Shown one piece after another: positions 31,080-41,871 of a stretch of DNA of 64,000 nucleotides. The notes beneath the pieces are model-generated. The model ran no database searches and was not told where the DNA came from. It worked only from the letters and a program-made list of their open reading frames with translations. A program made the translations under genes and the position numbers. Source of the DNA: Euptelea pleiosperma (taxonomy: Eukaryota; Streptophyta; Magnoliopsida; Ranunculales; Eupteleaceae); assembly GCA_035048495.1 (NCBI GenBank), contig CM068546.1, forward strand, positions 10,032,435 through 10,096,434, given 5' to 3'. How positions within the stretch are numbered: the first letter of the stretch is position 1; each line of letters starts with the position of its first letter.

Positions 31080-33767
31080 TGATATTCACTCAAAAGTACT
31101 TATTTTAAGCAATTATCTTTTAGCGTTACCGCACTCTCCTACGTAAAATGCTCTATTTATCTACTTTTCCATATAAGAGTTTCTTCTATTACGTAGAACA
31201 CGCTTTTCTGGACGAAATGGTATATTTGCATGCATTAAACACATTTTCGAAAGTCTAGATATAAAGTCATTTTGATCAAGTCTCACTACGCTCTTTTTCT
31301 ATCACAGAAAACCCTGATTGGATGATTCTCGAGACGTACGGGCTAAAATCGATCATGAAAGCCTATTATCAAAGCTTAAAAAGCCCATAGGCTATGACTA
31401 GAAGATATGGGCCAAATATGGGTTGAATAAGAGGACCAAAGAGCTGGCCCAAAGAACGAAGAGTGCAGGAGAGCCAATGACTAAGAGCCGGACCAAAGCG
31501 TTTAAAGCCACATGAATCAACAAGGAATGATGGTCTACTCTATTAGAGAAGCGTGAGGATGGTCACAGTGAAGACCAGGGTTTTAGACCCTCTGCCAATA
31601 CTTTTATTTCCATTTTCTGATATATTTTCTCTCTCCTTCCCCCTAATTTTCTCTCTCATCTCTTCTTATTCTCTCTCTTCATCTCTCGGTCCTCGGATCT
31701 ACTGACCTAATCCCAGAACTCCTGCTCGTTGGCTCTGGCTCATCTCCCTAAGCTATCGGATCGTTGGATCTTCCATCGAACCGTTGGATCGTCCATCAGA
31801 CCGTTGGATCTCTCTAAATCCGTCGGCCTGCCAATCTAGGTCCCAATCCAGTCACCATCCATCCAATCGTCAGCATATTGTCTGTCACATCATCTTATGA
31901 GACGATGGACTTCATCAGTCCATGTGGGCCAGCAGCCGGGCCCATCATCATCGACCCGCGGCCCGGCCATTTAGTGGACCCCACGATCTTAACATACTTT
32001 AAATTAATTTTTAAAAAAATTAAAAAAGGGGGGGTCCACTAAATGGGGAAATCCCCCAAAGAAAGAAAAGAAGTTTTCTTTTCAAAAAAAAAAATTAAAT
32101 GTTTTTTTCAAAAAAATCTCAAATTTCCATTAATGGAAATTAGGGAGCTTTAAAAGGGGAGAAGAGAGGGTGTTCGAAACCCTAATCTCCAAACCCCTCT
32201 CCTCTTCTCCTTCCCCCCACATTTTCCCCTTCTTTTTCTCTTTCTTCTCCTCTTCTTCCTTCTCATCTTCTTTATTTTCTTTTTACCGGAGTTGCAGCCT
32301 GCAACTCCGGCTGGTAACAACAACACCGCTCCACCCTCTGCGTGCAAGCACCATGTGCTCCTCTCCACCGCCCGCAGTAATGCCCAGATCCGCTGTGCAC
32401 TCCACCGCCCGCAGCACCGCCTGCAGCACTTGTAGCACCACTGCCTTCTTCATCTTCCTCCTCTTGCGCCGGCTGCCTTCTCCAACCAGCAACGCTCCCT
32501 TGCTGCCCACGGTTGCTGCAACTCTGAATCCGCCTACACCTGCAACGTCTCCTCCCTACCTTGCTCTACGCTGTTGTGCCCACCAGAACCTCTGCACGTC
32601 CTCGTCCTCATGCCGTGCGCCTCCAACCACCGTTGCTGCAAAGTCTCCTCCAGCCTGAAAATGAACCAGCAACAGTTCGGTCACAACTTCCTCTCCTCTC
32701 CGCCTGCTGCCGGCACCTGGAAGTCCACAGATCGCTAGACTGGTGCGTCTTCAACGCCCTGCTACTCCAAACCTCCATGCAGGCGTCTTCACCTTCTCCT
32801 TGCTGGTTGCAAGACCTGCAACCCACTGAACCAACCAGTGCGCCTCCATGGCCTACCATGTTCTCTTCCATTGGAGCCACTCCTCCATCAACCATTGTTG
32901 CGCTTGCATCTCCACGTCAATGTGCAACCTGATCTGTGAGTGTACCATGCACCTCCAATGAAGTGCTCCTCCTTGCAGCTTCTCTCCATCAAAAGCTCTC
33001 CACGGGAGCCCACAAGCTGCATCACTTCTCCACCCCTTTCCTCAAGCACTAGTGGACTGAGCGGGCTCCACCAAGCAGTACCGATCCTCATCCCTCATGC
33101 TCATCTTGGCCGACAATCAATCTCACTTGGGCTTCATTCTTGGCCGATCACCTGGCCAAACTACTCACCAGGTCGATCTCGGCCTCAAATCATGGTAAGT
33201 GAGCATAAGGTATTTTCTCTTTCTAGGGTTCATTTGCTCTCTCTAGGGTAAGTGAATTTCTTTATCTAGAATCCCCAGGCTAATCGCCTTTTTGCACCAC
33301 CGACTCCGTTCAGTGAATGCAAAAGGGTGAGTTTTTCTTTCACCTCTACCTTGTCGGCCGGTAAACGACCAAGGTGAAAATCTCTCTACCTTCTTCCTCT
33401 CTCTCTCTAAAATCTCTTTTTACATGCTTTCTAGAATAGATTTACCGCTTTATTTATTTCATGTAAGCAATAGTTTAATTAAAGCAATTTGATTTCGATA
33501 ATTTTAGTTTTCTTTGGATCTCATTTGGATGTGTTTTAAATCGACTCGCCCTTCTCATCTCTTCTACCATTCTCCTTTTTCTTTGTATATTATCTGTCAT
33601 TTCATGTTCTTATTCGCGCTAATCCGACTAATCCCGAGTGCAGATCGACATCCGACACGAGCCACTATGCAAAATTGCTCATTCTACAGGTTAAAAGTCT
33701 CGGATAATTAAAAATGTGTTGAAGTTAGGGTTTTCATAACCAACGACGCAAAAAAACCCTACTTTCA
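31080..33767 (+). mobile_element. Solo LTR A, nested in the 3' LTR of element 1
   Basis: 2688 bp from TGATATTCACTCAAAAG to CCTACTTTCA, flanked by GTTCT on both sides (31075-31079, 33768-33772). No internal region or second LTR is present, so it is the product of LTR-LTR recombination. Its first 250 bases and last 200 match the other LTRs. The middle (about 31700-33200) is GC- and pyrimidine-rich and differs. It includes the palindrome GTTGCAGCCTGCAAC near 32291 and CATGGTAAGTGAG at 33192. The Pro/Ser/Thr-rich frames in it are not genes. Confidence 0.93.
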
Positions 33768-33772
33768 GTTCT

Positions 33773-34566
33773 CTCCCCCCTCTCACAACCTAACCCTAGG
33801 TTCTCTCCCCCCTCACTTCTCTAATCCCTTCTTCTCTTAACCTCTAAACCCCTCTCTTTCATAGCCACCATTGCTGCCTATGCTCTTACCTTTCAAGCAA
33901 AACGACGTGGAGAAAGCCCTCCTTGCAGCCCTGCCACCTGAGCTCCTCCACGTCCACCTGCGTGATCTCATCTCCAGCAAGATCAACCATTGATCGAGAT
34001 GATCAAGAGCTGATCTTAGCCACTCATTCTAGATAAGTCACTCAAGGTAACTACTTTATCTCTTTAGGTCATTCCACCAATTTCTCTCTCTAGTTATCTT
34101 TTCTTTCATTCTCTTTTTCTCTAAAATCTTATTCTTTCTCTCTATATTTTTTCTCTTATAATGCTTTCTAGAGTGATGGTTATTTAATTTATTTTTTTAT
34201 GAATAAATTAGATTTAAGCATTGTAATTTGCATTAATATTATTTTAATAAATAAGTTTCTCTTTTCCGTTTATGGTGTTTCTTTCTCTTTAGTTATGTTA
34301 ATTAGTTGATAAAAATCTCTCTAAAAAGATTATTTTAAATCTCAATCATTAATCACCACTCTCACCCTTTCATCCATATTTTCAAGTACTTTCTATTGTT
34401 CTAATGTTCCGATAAATTGTGTTCCCTAACCCCGAGTGCGGATTCGACATCCGACATATTGCTATACAAAGCCTGCATTTTTGCAGGATTTAAAATGAAC
34501 TAGAATGACAAATATTGTTGAAATCTAGGATTTCCAATCCGACGACACGAAAAAACCTTACTTTCA
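33773..34566 (+). repeat. 3' LTR of element 1, part 2
   Basis: Resumes with TCCCCCCTCTCACAACC and matches the 5' LTR to its end CTTTCA, followed by ATTGG. The GAGTGCGGATTCGACATCC block lies at about 34434. Confidence 0.93.
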
Positions 34567-34571
34567 ATTGG

Positions 34572-34919
34572 TGGGGTGGGACAGGGTCTAGAGGTGTAGA
34601 ACCAATATTCCCTGAAAACTAACTGACGGAGACAAAGGTCCCTTCGGAGGTGCAGTGTTTATTGGACAAAGGAATAACCAGTTGCAAAGAGCAACCATCC
34701 GCTACACTAGGCTGCTTGCTAGGCGTAGCTTGTGAGGCTAAATGCCCAGCAATAGCTAGAAAAATAGGGGAGAAAAAGCTAACTATAGGGGAAACGAACA
34801 TGAATGAATCGCAGCCCGCGCTCGAAGGATGCAATGGAGGAGAGAAGCCTTTAAGACATGGAGTCATGAGACTCATCTTCACTGCTATCCCATGTGGAAT
34901 TAATCATCATTAATTCTCT
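34572..34919 (-). pseudogene. LINE ORF1 upstream part (continuation of 21915-22592)
   Basis: It follows the right ATTGG directly, so before the LTR insertion it adjoined 22592. A minus-strand frame (34619-34882) is open but I recognise no domain. Its identity as the 5' part of ORF1 rests on position only. Confidence 0.45.
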
Positions 34920-35470
34920 TTCCTTTGATCCTACTATTGGCACATTCAGTAAAGATGTGTTCATATCCTCTACACTCATAACATTAAATCTCATTGGACT
35001 TAGATTCTCTAGATTCTTTCTTTTTGAACCTATCGTGGGGTTTGGATCTCTCCTTAGAATTTTGTGCAGTCCTAGAAAAAATTTCTCTCCTACTTCTTAA
35101 GTTTCTGAAGTCTGTCACAATAAAAGAGTCATATCCTCATTATCCTGACATGATTCATCATCAGAGTCATCCTTTGAGACTTTTAGGACAATCCTTCTAT
35201 TTTTATTAGGCTAGGGAATGTTAAGTTCAAAAGTCAGAAGTGAACCAACCAGTTGGTTTATCTTGATATTATCAATATCTTTACTCTCTTCTATAGTCGT
35301 GATCTTAGATTTGAATCTCTTAGGTAGAGATCTAAGAACTTTTCTCACAACATTGGACTCAAAAAATTTCTCTCCATAATTAAAGCAATAATTAACGATA
35401 TTAGAGAATTTTGCATAAAATTTAGAGAATAATTCATTGTCTTCCTTCTAATATTTTTAAATCTTGAAGT
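34920..35470 (-). pseudogene. Ty1/Copia gag remnant (UBN2 plus zinc knuckle)
   Basis: Minus-strand translation gives FFESNVVRKVLRSLPKRFKSK, then TTIEESKDIDNIKINQLVG (UBN2 family), an acidic linker, and C-Y-E-C-R-G-Y-E-H-I-F-T-E-C, a CCHC zinc knuckle at about 34940-34985. That order is normal for Copia gag. Stops and frame changes make it non-functional. It is paralogous to 4790-5170. Confidence 0.8.
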
Positions 35471-36116
35471 TAACATTTAAAGCTTAGAAATCTTCATAGT
35501 TGTTGTGCCCTCATGGGTAACCTCAAGAATCCCACGCTTACTTTATATTATTGTACATCGAGATCCGACGAAATTCATCAAGGTTGACTGCACAAAAGAT
35601 TATGTTGAGACCTTTATTGTTCCAGTTAGACTGTTCGACCTCGCCCTTGGTCCATTTTTCAGTAGGTTTAACAATTAATTCTTTACTAGTAGATTCACAT
35701 ATGTGAAAGCATCACTATGGATAAGTTAACCAAGAATACATAAGTTACCCATGCAATAACATTACCACAGTTTGTTCCGATTCGAATCATTCAAGCCAAC
35801 TGTCCTTGCATCTACGCCTTCTTCATATTTCATGCTTAACGTCCCACGAGCACCTTTTAATTTACACGATCATGATCACATGAACTCATTTGGTTTATCC
35901 TCGAATCGCACCATTCAAATCACTTGAGCATGGATAAAGTAATGAGTTACTGATTGCTATGAACTTTCCACTAAGAACAAATATGGATCATGGGTTCTTA
36001 AGGTAAGCTGTAACTTGGAGGTTTTTAGCTATGTTAGGGTTTTGGAAAATACAAGATTAAAAATCTAAATTAGGGTTGAAGTTGTTATCGTTGTTAGGTT
36101 TTTTAATTATAAAAAT

Positions 36117-36118
<2 letters not shown>
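35471..36118. other. Unassigned intergenic DNA
   Basis: AT-rich sequence next to the Copia remnant, possibly its 5' part. I see no recognisable domain or repeat. Confidence 0.35.

Positions 36119-36173
<55 letters not shown>
36119..36173. repeat. (TA)n microsatellite
   Basis: About 27 TA dinucleotides. A shorter run (36546-36562) lies on the far side of the adjacent MITE, so the MITE landed inside a TA tract. Confidence 0.97.
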
Positions 36174-36176
<3 letters not shown>

Positions 36177-36545
36177 CTAGGATATTCTTACTAATGGAAT
36201 TCTTACTAATATTCTTACTAATGGACTTGGGCCCCACATGCGGATGAGTTAAGGGATGATTTTTGGTGAGGGTGATCTCCTTACCATGGAGATCGTCCTC
36301 ACCAAAAATCAGTAATTTTTAAAACTTCTAACCCTACCAAATACAGACCTAAATTTAACGGTGAAAATGGATGGTCTAAAATTTTTCAATTTGCAATCTA
36401 CTTTTCACAAGGTAACAAATGTTGGAATGAGCTGATTTTTTGTGTGGTTGACATCCACATTGAGAAGAATATTATCACAAAAAATCATCCCTTAACTCAT
36501 CCGCATGTGGGCCCCACGTCCATTAGCAAGAATTCCATTAGTAAG
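36174..36545. mobile_element. MITE inserted in a TA tract
   Basis: Left arm TTCTTACTAATGGAATTC pairs with the right-arm complement near 36525-36545, and GGGCCCCACATGCGGATG (36226) pairs with CATCCGCATGTGGGCCCC. It shares GTGAGGGTGATCTCC-type internal blocks with the MITEs at 373 and 12031. Because the flank is (TA)n, the target duplication length cannot be read. Confidence 0.75.
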
Positions 36546-36619
36546 TATATATATATATATAATAAGTATGGGCTGCCCTCCAGAATAAAAGGTAGTTGGG
36601 CCAAAATAGGATTCATAGC

Positions 36620-36930
36620 GTAACTCAAACTTTAATCTGCGCAAGATTCGATCGATCGGATGTTACTTTCTGATCCATCAAGGGTAAAAATAAATCAAAC
36701 ATAAAGAACATATTAAGTTCCAGAATTTATTCTATGGTCGATAAGATGTTACTGCCCAATCGATCGGAGGCCAATTTCTATCTGAAATCTAGAGAGCATG
36801 TTTTTAAACACATTTGTTCTTCGATCGGTCAAATGTTACTATCGATCAATCAGAGGACAATTTCTATCTGAAATCCAGAGAGCATGTTTTAAACACATTT
36901 GTTCTCCGATCGCTTAGATGTTACTGCCAA
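36620..36930. repeat. CGATCGATCGG-type repeats (Copia-associated)
   Basis: Same sequence as 5085-5209 and 6700-6990, including AAACATAAAGAACATATTAA and TTACTGCCCAATCGATCGG. It ends abruptly at GTTACTGCC, where UGT unit 3 flank begins. Confidence 0.75.
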
Positions 36931-37048
36931 TTGTAACTTAAATCTCTGAGCCCTATCTTGTATTTTTTTTTTATCTTTATTTCGTTCTTCCTGTATCTCT
37001 TCATCTTTTCATGTTTTATTTTTTATGTTGACTTGGACTTAATTTTAA
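36931..37048 (-). other. 3' flank of UGT copy 3, outer part
   Basis: Begins AATTGTAACTTAAATCTCTG, as in unit 2 at 15080. It is cut by the Pack-MULE at TAATTTTAA (37040-37048) and resumes at 38386. Confidence 0.75.
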
Positions 37049-37307
37049 GAGTCCGGCTTGCCTCACCCATTTGGTTGAGGAGATGCCTTAACCTCCAATC
37101 ATATTGTGACATGTGGAGGAGAGGGCAAGGGCTACCTAAATTGTAGGTTACATGTCTATAAATTGCTTTTTCTTTTTTTTTTTTTTTTACTGTAATACTC
37201 TGTCAAAAGTAAATAAATGCTTTCCTTTTTAAATTTTTTCCCCCGTTTCCTTTATAAGTTCTGAAGAGAACCTATCCGTGAGAACAAAAGGTCATTAACG
37301 ATTTGGA

Positions 37308-37672
37308 GTAAAACTTCTGTCACAGCTCACCGGTCACAACCCACAATACGAGCCACGTGGCATACTATTAGAGGACGCTGACTACATGGATGTTTGGCCA
37401 GTCCCTCGATTGACCTGCAAACCAAAAATCAGCTTGATTAGTGATTTAGAACCTTAGGATCTTTGCAACCATTATGCTCAAATTCCTACGGTTAAAATCA
37501 ACCCATGAAAATAACTTCAATCCAACGCTTAGAAATCACTGATCAAGCTGATTTTTGGTTTACATGTCCATCGAGGGACTGGCCAAACATCCATATGGTC
37601 AGTGCCCTCTAATAGTGTGCCACCTGGCTCATATTGTGGGATGTGGTCACAACCCGTTGTGACAAGTTTTGC
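37308..37672. mobile_element. MITE nested in the Pack-MULE
   Basis: Inverted arms with TTTGGCCAGTCCCTCGA and CACAATAYGAGCCA. They are homologous to the arms of the element at 17782-18187. The central part is ATTAGTGATTTAGAACC-like. It has no coding capacity. Confidence 0.75.
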
Positions 37673-37689
37673 ACTTTTCTTGGGTATTT

Positions 37690-37940
37690 TGTCAAATATC
37701 CGACATTCGATTGAAGTGGCTACATCCCGGTAAACCATTTGAACAAAAATTCGATGAGCCACGTTGATCTTGACATTTGATTCGTAGAGATGAATCAATG
37801 CATTTTCCACACAATATTGGAACCAAACCCGTGTTTGATCGCTCGACAATGGGTCCCTTCGCCTTTTTGAAGATTAAAAATTTAAAACTATTAGAACACG
37901 CTTTGAGCAAGAAGGGTAAGGTGTGAGTAACCATTTTTAG
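37690..37940 (-). pseudogene. Captured pentatricopeptide-repeat (PPR) fragment
   Basis: One minus-strand frame reads HTLPFLLKACSNS (about 37922-37887). After a frame change another reads VENALIHLYESNVKINVAHR and QMVYRDVAT (about 37810-37720). These are the consensus-like phrases of plant PLS-type PPR proteins, RNA-binding proteins of organelles. Only about two repeats remain, frameshifted and truncated by the MITE side, so it is a captured fragment and not a working gene. The low-complexity leucine/serine frame upstream (37940-38222) is probably just pyrimidine-rich DNA. Confidence 0.7.
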
Positions 37941-38385
37941 TACAATTTTTAGGCATATCGACTGTTGCTCCCTCCCAAGATGACCTCCAAGAACACTCTT
38001 AAAGCTTGCATTCCTTAACTTCTGTCCAAACTCCAAAATCACCATTTCCAACACCACGTAGGTCAGGAACAGGGAAGGAGAGAGAGAGAGAGAACATACC
38101 GTTGACGGGGAAACCCTTGTACATTGGGTTGACAAGGGAGAGAAAACAAAAAGAAGTGCAGATAGATTAAGAGAGAAAATAGCAGAAAGAGAGAGAGAGA
38201 GAAAAAATTGTAGAAGAGACAAAAAAGGAAAGCAAATAAATTACAAACTAAATAAGAGAGAATGGAAACTTATATACTAACCAAAACTAATTCCGCCGGT
38301 TCCCCTTGATCTAACCTCCACATGTCACAATATGATTGGGGGTTGAGCTATCTCCTCAACCAAATGGGTGAGGAAAGGTTTTTCG

Positions 38386-38592
38386 TAATTTTAATTCTAC
38401 TAAAACCCAGCACGCTCAGCTAGTTTTGTCGTTAAAAGAAAAACAAACAAAGACACGGCTCTACTTATCCAAAACACATTATTACCAGCAAGTTCCCAGA
38501 TTTTCTCATATATTGACAACTTTGAGAAAATAAAAACGAAAAATGGAATACAAACAAGACATCTCAATTGACTCCCTTGCCAAGAATACATA
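38386..38592 (-). other. 3' flank of UGT copy 3, inner part
   Basis: Continues the flank after the Pack-MULE and is nearly identical to 15195-15399, including the TTACCAGCAAGTTCC stretch that copy 1 lacks. Copies 2 and 3 are therefore closer to each other here than to copy 1. Confidence 0.75.
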
Positions 38593-39987
38593 CTACAAAC
38601 AATCTTCAACAAACGCTTGAAGATTTCTGTCCGAAGAGCCACCCTCTTTAACAGCCTCCCTTGCCAAGTCCTTCCATTTCTTAGCGTTCCTTCTCATCTC
38701 TTCCCCTCTCTCTCCTCCCATCACCATTTCCAAGCACCTTCTAAGCTCCATACTCTCTACTATCTTCTCTTCTTCATTCACTCTAACCCTCAACCCAATT
38801 CTCCAAACATCTTCGATCAGCTTAGCATTCGTCCCTTGGTCCGTCCATTGTGGAAACGCCACCACTGGGACTCCTCCCGCCAGACTCTCCAATGTCGAAT
38901 TCCACCCACAATGGGTCACAAAGCATCCCAATGAAGGATGAGACAGCACCTCCACCTGCGAACACCACGGTACTATCAATCCTTTCTGATTTCCTCTTTC
39001 AATGTCTCTCAATAACGTATCTTCTCCTTCTCCTTTTGTTCCGTTCTCGTCCGATCGGATGACCCACAAGAACGGCCGTCGGCTTTCAACCAACCCACGT
39101 GCAATTTCCTCCACTTGTCGCTTCCCTAATACAGAGATGCTTCCAAACGATACATAGACCACTGACGCTTCTGCGTTTGAGTTCAGCCATTCCATATAGT
39201 CCTGGGAACCATGGAATATATCCCCTCCAAAGGAAGTATCCGATGGATCCTTTCCATCCAGGAAAGCTGACGGAATCAACGGTCCAATTCCGATCAAGTT
39301 GAACTTATCGACGGCTCTCAGCGCTTTATGTTCTAAAGCATCAAACGTGTTTACGAGCACTGGGTACATGGTTTCTTTTTCCAAGGTCTGAAACAATTCT
39401 TGGAACATTGAAAGGATGAAAGAGTATGTGTTACTGTTTGAAGGAATTAAAAAGGAGGGAAGATCTTGGCTGGTGAGCAGTGGCAGACCCGGTAATTCGA
39501 TTGAATATGAGGGTTCATTGATATTGCAATTGATGACGTCCCCATAGCCGTTGAAGTAGTAGTAGTAGACGTCGAAGACGGTGGCAGGCTGAATCCAGAG
39601 AAGAGAGGAGGGGATGTTCAGGTTACGCGCCACCTCAGCAGCCCATGGGAGTAGGAGGGTGTAGATGACCCAGGTTACGGGGCGGCGTTCGATAGCGGAG
39701 GCCTGGACGAGATCGGTGAGGCTCTGTGAACCACGGCACTTGAACTCGGTCATGAAGTGGTTGAAGTCGTCGTTGGGTTTGAAGCCGTCGTCATAGCCAT
39801 CAGAGAAGGGTGCGTAGGTTAAACCATTGGGGGCGGAGGTTTTTAGCATGCGCTTGTGGGCAGAGACAGTGGTGACGAAAGTAACATGCGCGCCGGTGCG
39901 TATGAGGCGTTTGGCGAACTGGAGGGCAGGGTTGATGTGGCCCTGAGCAGGGTAGGTAAAGAGAAGGAAGTGTGGGGTATTCACCAT
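38593..39987 (-). CDS. UDP-glycosyltransferase, UGT75-like (copy 3, intact)
   Basis: A 464-residue intronless glycosyltransferase, predicted cytosolic, transferring sugar from a UDP-sugar (probably UDP-glucose) to a small acceptor that cannot be named from sequence. GHINPALQ with probable catalytic His17 is present, and the PSPG box covers residues 341-384 (38836-38967), ending QWTDQ. Thr replaces the usual catalytic Asp after the YT of VIYT, as in copy 1. The start is the ATG at 39987; the frame extends upstream only to a TTG. Compared with copy 1 it differs near the N-terminus (LLFTYPAQ against LVFTFPAQ) and throughout the last 60 residues. There it equals copy 2, while its middle (SMFQELFQ) equals copy 1, suggesting gene conversion. 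Its promoter keeps the TATA candidate but has a mutated as-1 half-site. Confidence 0.93.
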   Translation of the reverse strand: MVNTPHFLLFTYPAQGHINPALQFAKRLIRTGAHVTFVTTVSAHKRMLKTSAPNGLTYAPFSDGYDDGFKPNDDFNHFMTEFKCRGSQSLTDLVQASAIERRPVTWVIYTLLLPWAAEVARNLNIPSSLLWIQPATVFDVYYYYFNGYGDVINCNINEPSYSIELPGLPLLTSQDLPSFLIPSNSNTYSFILSMFQELFQTLEKETMYPVLVNTFDALEHKALRAVDKFNLIGIGPLIPSAFLDGKDPSDTSFGGDIFHGSQDYMEWLNSNAEASVVYVSFGSISVLGKRQVEEIARGLVESRRPFLWVIRSDENGTKGEGEDTLLRDIERGNQKGLIVPWCSQVEVLSHPSLGCFVTHCGWNSTLESLAGGVPVVAFPQWTDQGTNAKLIEDVWRIGLRVRVNEEEKIVESMELRRCLEMVMGGERGEEMRRNAKKWKDLAREAVKEGGSSDRNLQAFVEDCL

Positions 39988-40086
39988 TCTTTCTCTGCTC
40001 TCGAGCAAGTTTTAGCTTTTGGGTTGTGAGGTTTCTCAGCTGTGATTGTTTAGTTTAAATAAACTAAAAATCTAACGCAACGCTGA

Positions 40087-40103
40087 TGAGGTTTGTGCTG
40101 ACG
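40087..40103 (-). promoter_or_regulatory. Degenerate as-1-like element of UGT copy 3
   Basis: Half-sites are TGAGG (40087-40091) and TGACG (40099-40103), still 12 bases apart. The first carries a C-to-G change relative to copies 1 and 2, where both are TGACG. The TATA candidate TATATAAAG (minus strand) lies at 40110-40118. Confidence 0.55.
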
Positions 40104-40119
40104 AAAAATCTTTATATAC

Positions 40120-41871
40120 ATGTTCACTGGGTCATCTGGGTCAACCGCTACATGGCAACTCTTCGAGACCCGCTGACCCATGAATGTTTGGCCCACCCTT
40201 CGTGGACCACCCACGGTCCAAACCGTGTCTGGGTCAGTCGGGTAGTCACCGGTTCAACTGGCCGGGTGGATTGGATTACAAGAATGTGAACAGTTTTTTT
40301 CACAGATTGCTGGGTCAGGATCAACCCATCCCGGTTTTGTGACGGGGTCACCAGTTCGAGCGGCCGATTGGTTCATTTAGTAGGAATATACGTATTTATT
40401 TACGAGGAACGTGTAGAACTCCATGATGGGGTTGCTACCAAGTAGTTCTCTTCTTATATTTGTCTTCTTAGTTCTCTCTCTAAGGTTTCTTTTGTTTGGC
40501 CTTCAAAATTTTTTTTTTTTCCTAAATAAATCAATTGCAGCAATAATGACCACATGTTTTAGAGCATGTGTTCGATGTCCCCCTACAAAAATGCCACGAA
40601 GAATACTCTTTAGGGCCCACTTACCTTATGGGTATTTCCGCCACTTGATGAATCTAGGTACATAAAAAATCAGTATAATTAGTGATTTATAGCCGTTGGA
40701 TTTAATATTTTAATACCGTGATTATCGACTGTTGAATTTGAGACTTATTTTTGGATGCTAAAATATAACGGTTAGAAATCATCGATCAAACTGATTTTTG
40801 GTATGTAGGTCCACCAATTATCCATAAGGTCAGCAGGACCTAAACTCAGCTCGACATGGCAGTTTTGGGGAGAGAGAAAGCAAATATTTTCTCCACGTTT
40901 TAAAAGGAGATGTTCCAAATTGATGCGACTCCATTACAACATGTGGTCTTGATTACTCTAACCTTGCCTTTGCTGTTTAAATGCGACAGCCAACGCTTTC
41001 GAAGGTATAACTTGTCCTCCAAGAAAAACTCTCCTTCCACAATCCACATGATACAATATTTTTGTAAGTAGGAGTATTTTATAAGAGGTGTATTATAATC
41101 GACACCCTGGTCAAACATCCTACCATGAATATTCTAGGTAGGGTTGACTAACTCATCCATGCATTTAGATTTTAATTTTTTTTTTTTTTTGATACCTCGG
41201 GTATCTGCCTCTTCAAGCACCCGACTAATCCCATGGGACACGCAAGTCACCCCTTCCAAACATGCTTCTTAGAAGTTTTCATTACGACAGGCTCTTGAAC
41301 TTTTGATATATATAGTGGTAAAAATTTATGACTTGAGAAAATTCGATGGAGGGCAGGTCAGTGACTTTTTAGGCTGCGGGCCACTGAATCTCGTTGAACG
41401 GCAGGTCAAAAGTGTAAAGTCCATCTGACTTTTTAGGCGGCTTGTGCATATACACACAAAAAAAAAAAGCAGCTTAATTGATGATTTCTAATTAACTGTT
41501 GGATTTAGCACCCAAAATAATGCTTTAATGCAACGTCTAAACTCCGTTAAAAAGTGCTAAAATATAATGGATGGAGATAACCATTAAGTGTTTGGTGTGC
41601 AAATCCACCAGGGGGTTGGATAAACATCCATGTGGTCAGTGGGGTCTGTAAGGCCCGAAAAATCTACCCCGTAGAGCCCTTGATCGAATATTGTTGAGAT
41701 TTCCACTCTTAATTCCTCGATTCTCAGATTCCTTGATTCCTGTGTTAATTTTGCTTGCTCACTTGCTTTGGGTAGCAGGCAATGATGGAACCACAGGCCT
41801 GATTGTATTTCATGTTTAGAAGATCCGGACAAGACATACTTTAGATTTGTCAATTAAGGGTCATTGTTGGG
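40120..41871. other. 5' flank and duplicated intergenic block of unit 3
   Basis: This is the least disturbed version of the UGT upstream region. It lacks the MITEs of units 1 and 2 and has the un-inverted form of the segment at 40672-40833. A poly-T run (40507-40520) and a T run at 41168 are present. No gene is visible. Confidence 0.65.

Larger units (their letters stand above)
22598..34566 (+). mobile_element. LTR retrotransposon, element 1 (complete, gag-only, nested insertion)
   Basis: The 5' LTR is 22598-24640 (2043 bp). The 3' LTR is 29830-31079 plus 33773-34566 (2044 bp once the nested solo LTR and its target duplication are removed). Both begin TGATATTCGCTCAAAAG and end CTTTCA. The 5-bp duplication ATTGG flanks the whole. 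The internal region is 5.2 kb and carries a primer-binding site, a gag tail and a second degenerate frame. I find no protease, reverse transcriptase, RNase H or integrase motif in any frame, so it would have depended on a helper. It interrupts a LINE ORF1. Confidence 0.95.
37049..38385. mobile_element. Pack-MULE carrying a PPR gene fragment
   Basis: The 1337-bp insertion has a perfect 9-bp target duplication TAATTTTAA (37040-37048, 38386-38394). The empty site is visible in unit 2 (TTAATTTTAATTCTAC, about 15195). The inverted ends match over about 60 bases: CCTCACCCATTTGGTTGAGG, then CAATCATATTGTGACATGTG, against their complements at 38300-38372. No MULE transposase is seen. Cargo is a minus-strand fragment resembling pentatricopeptide repeats, plus a nested MITE (37308-37672). 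Confidence 0.88.

Noticed and set aside
34650..34913. Plus-strand frame next to element 1 with several Cys residues
   Set aside because: It overlaps the minus-strand LINE ORF1 continuation and shows no domain; the Cys spacing does not fit a known zinc finger.
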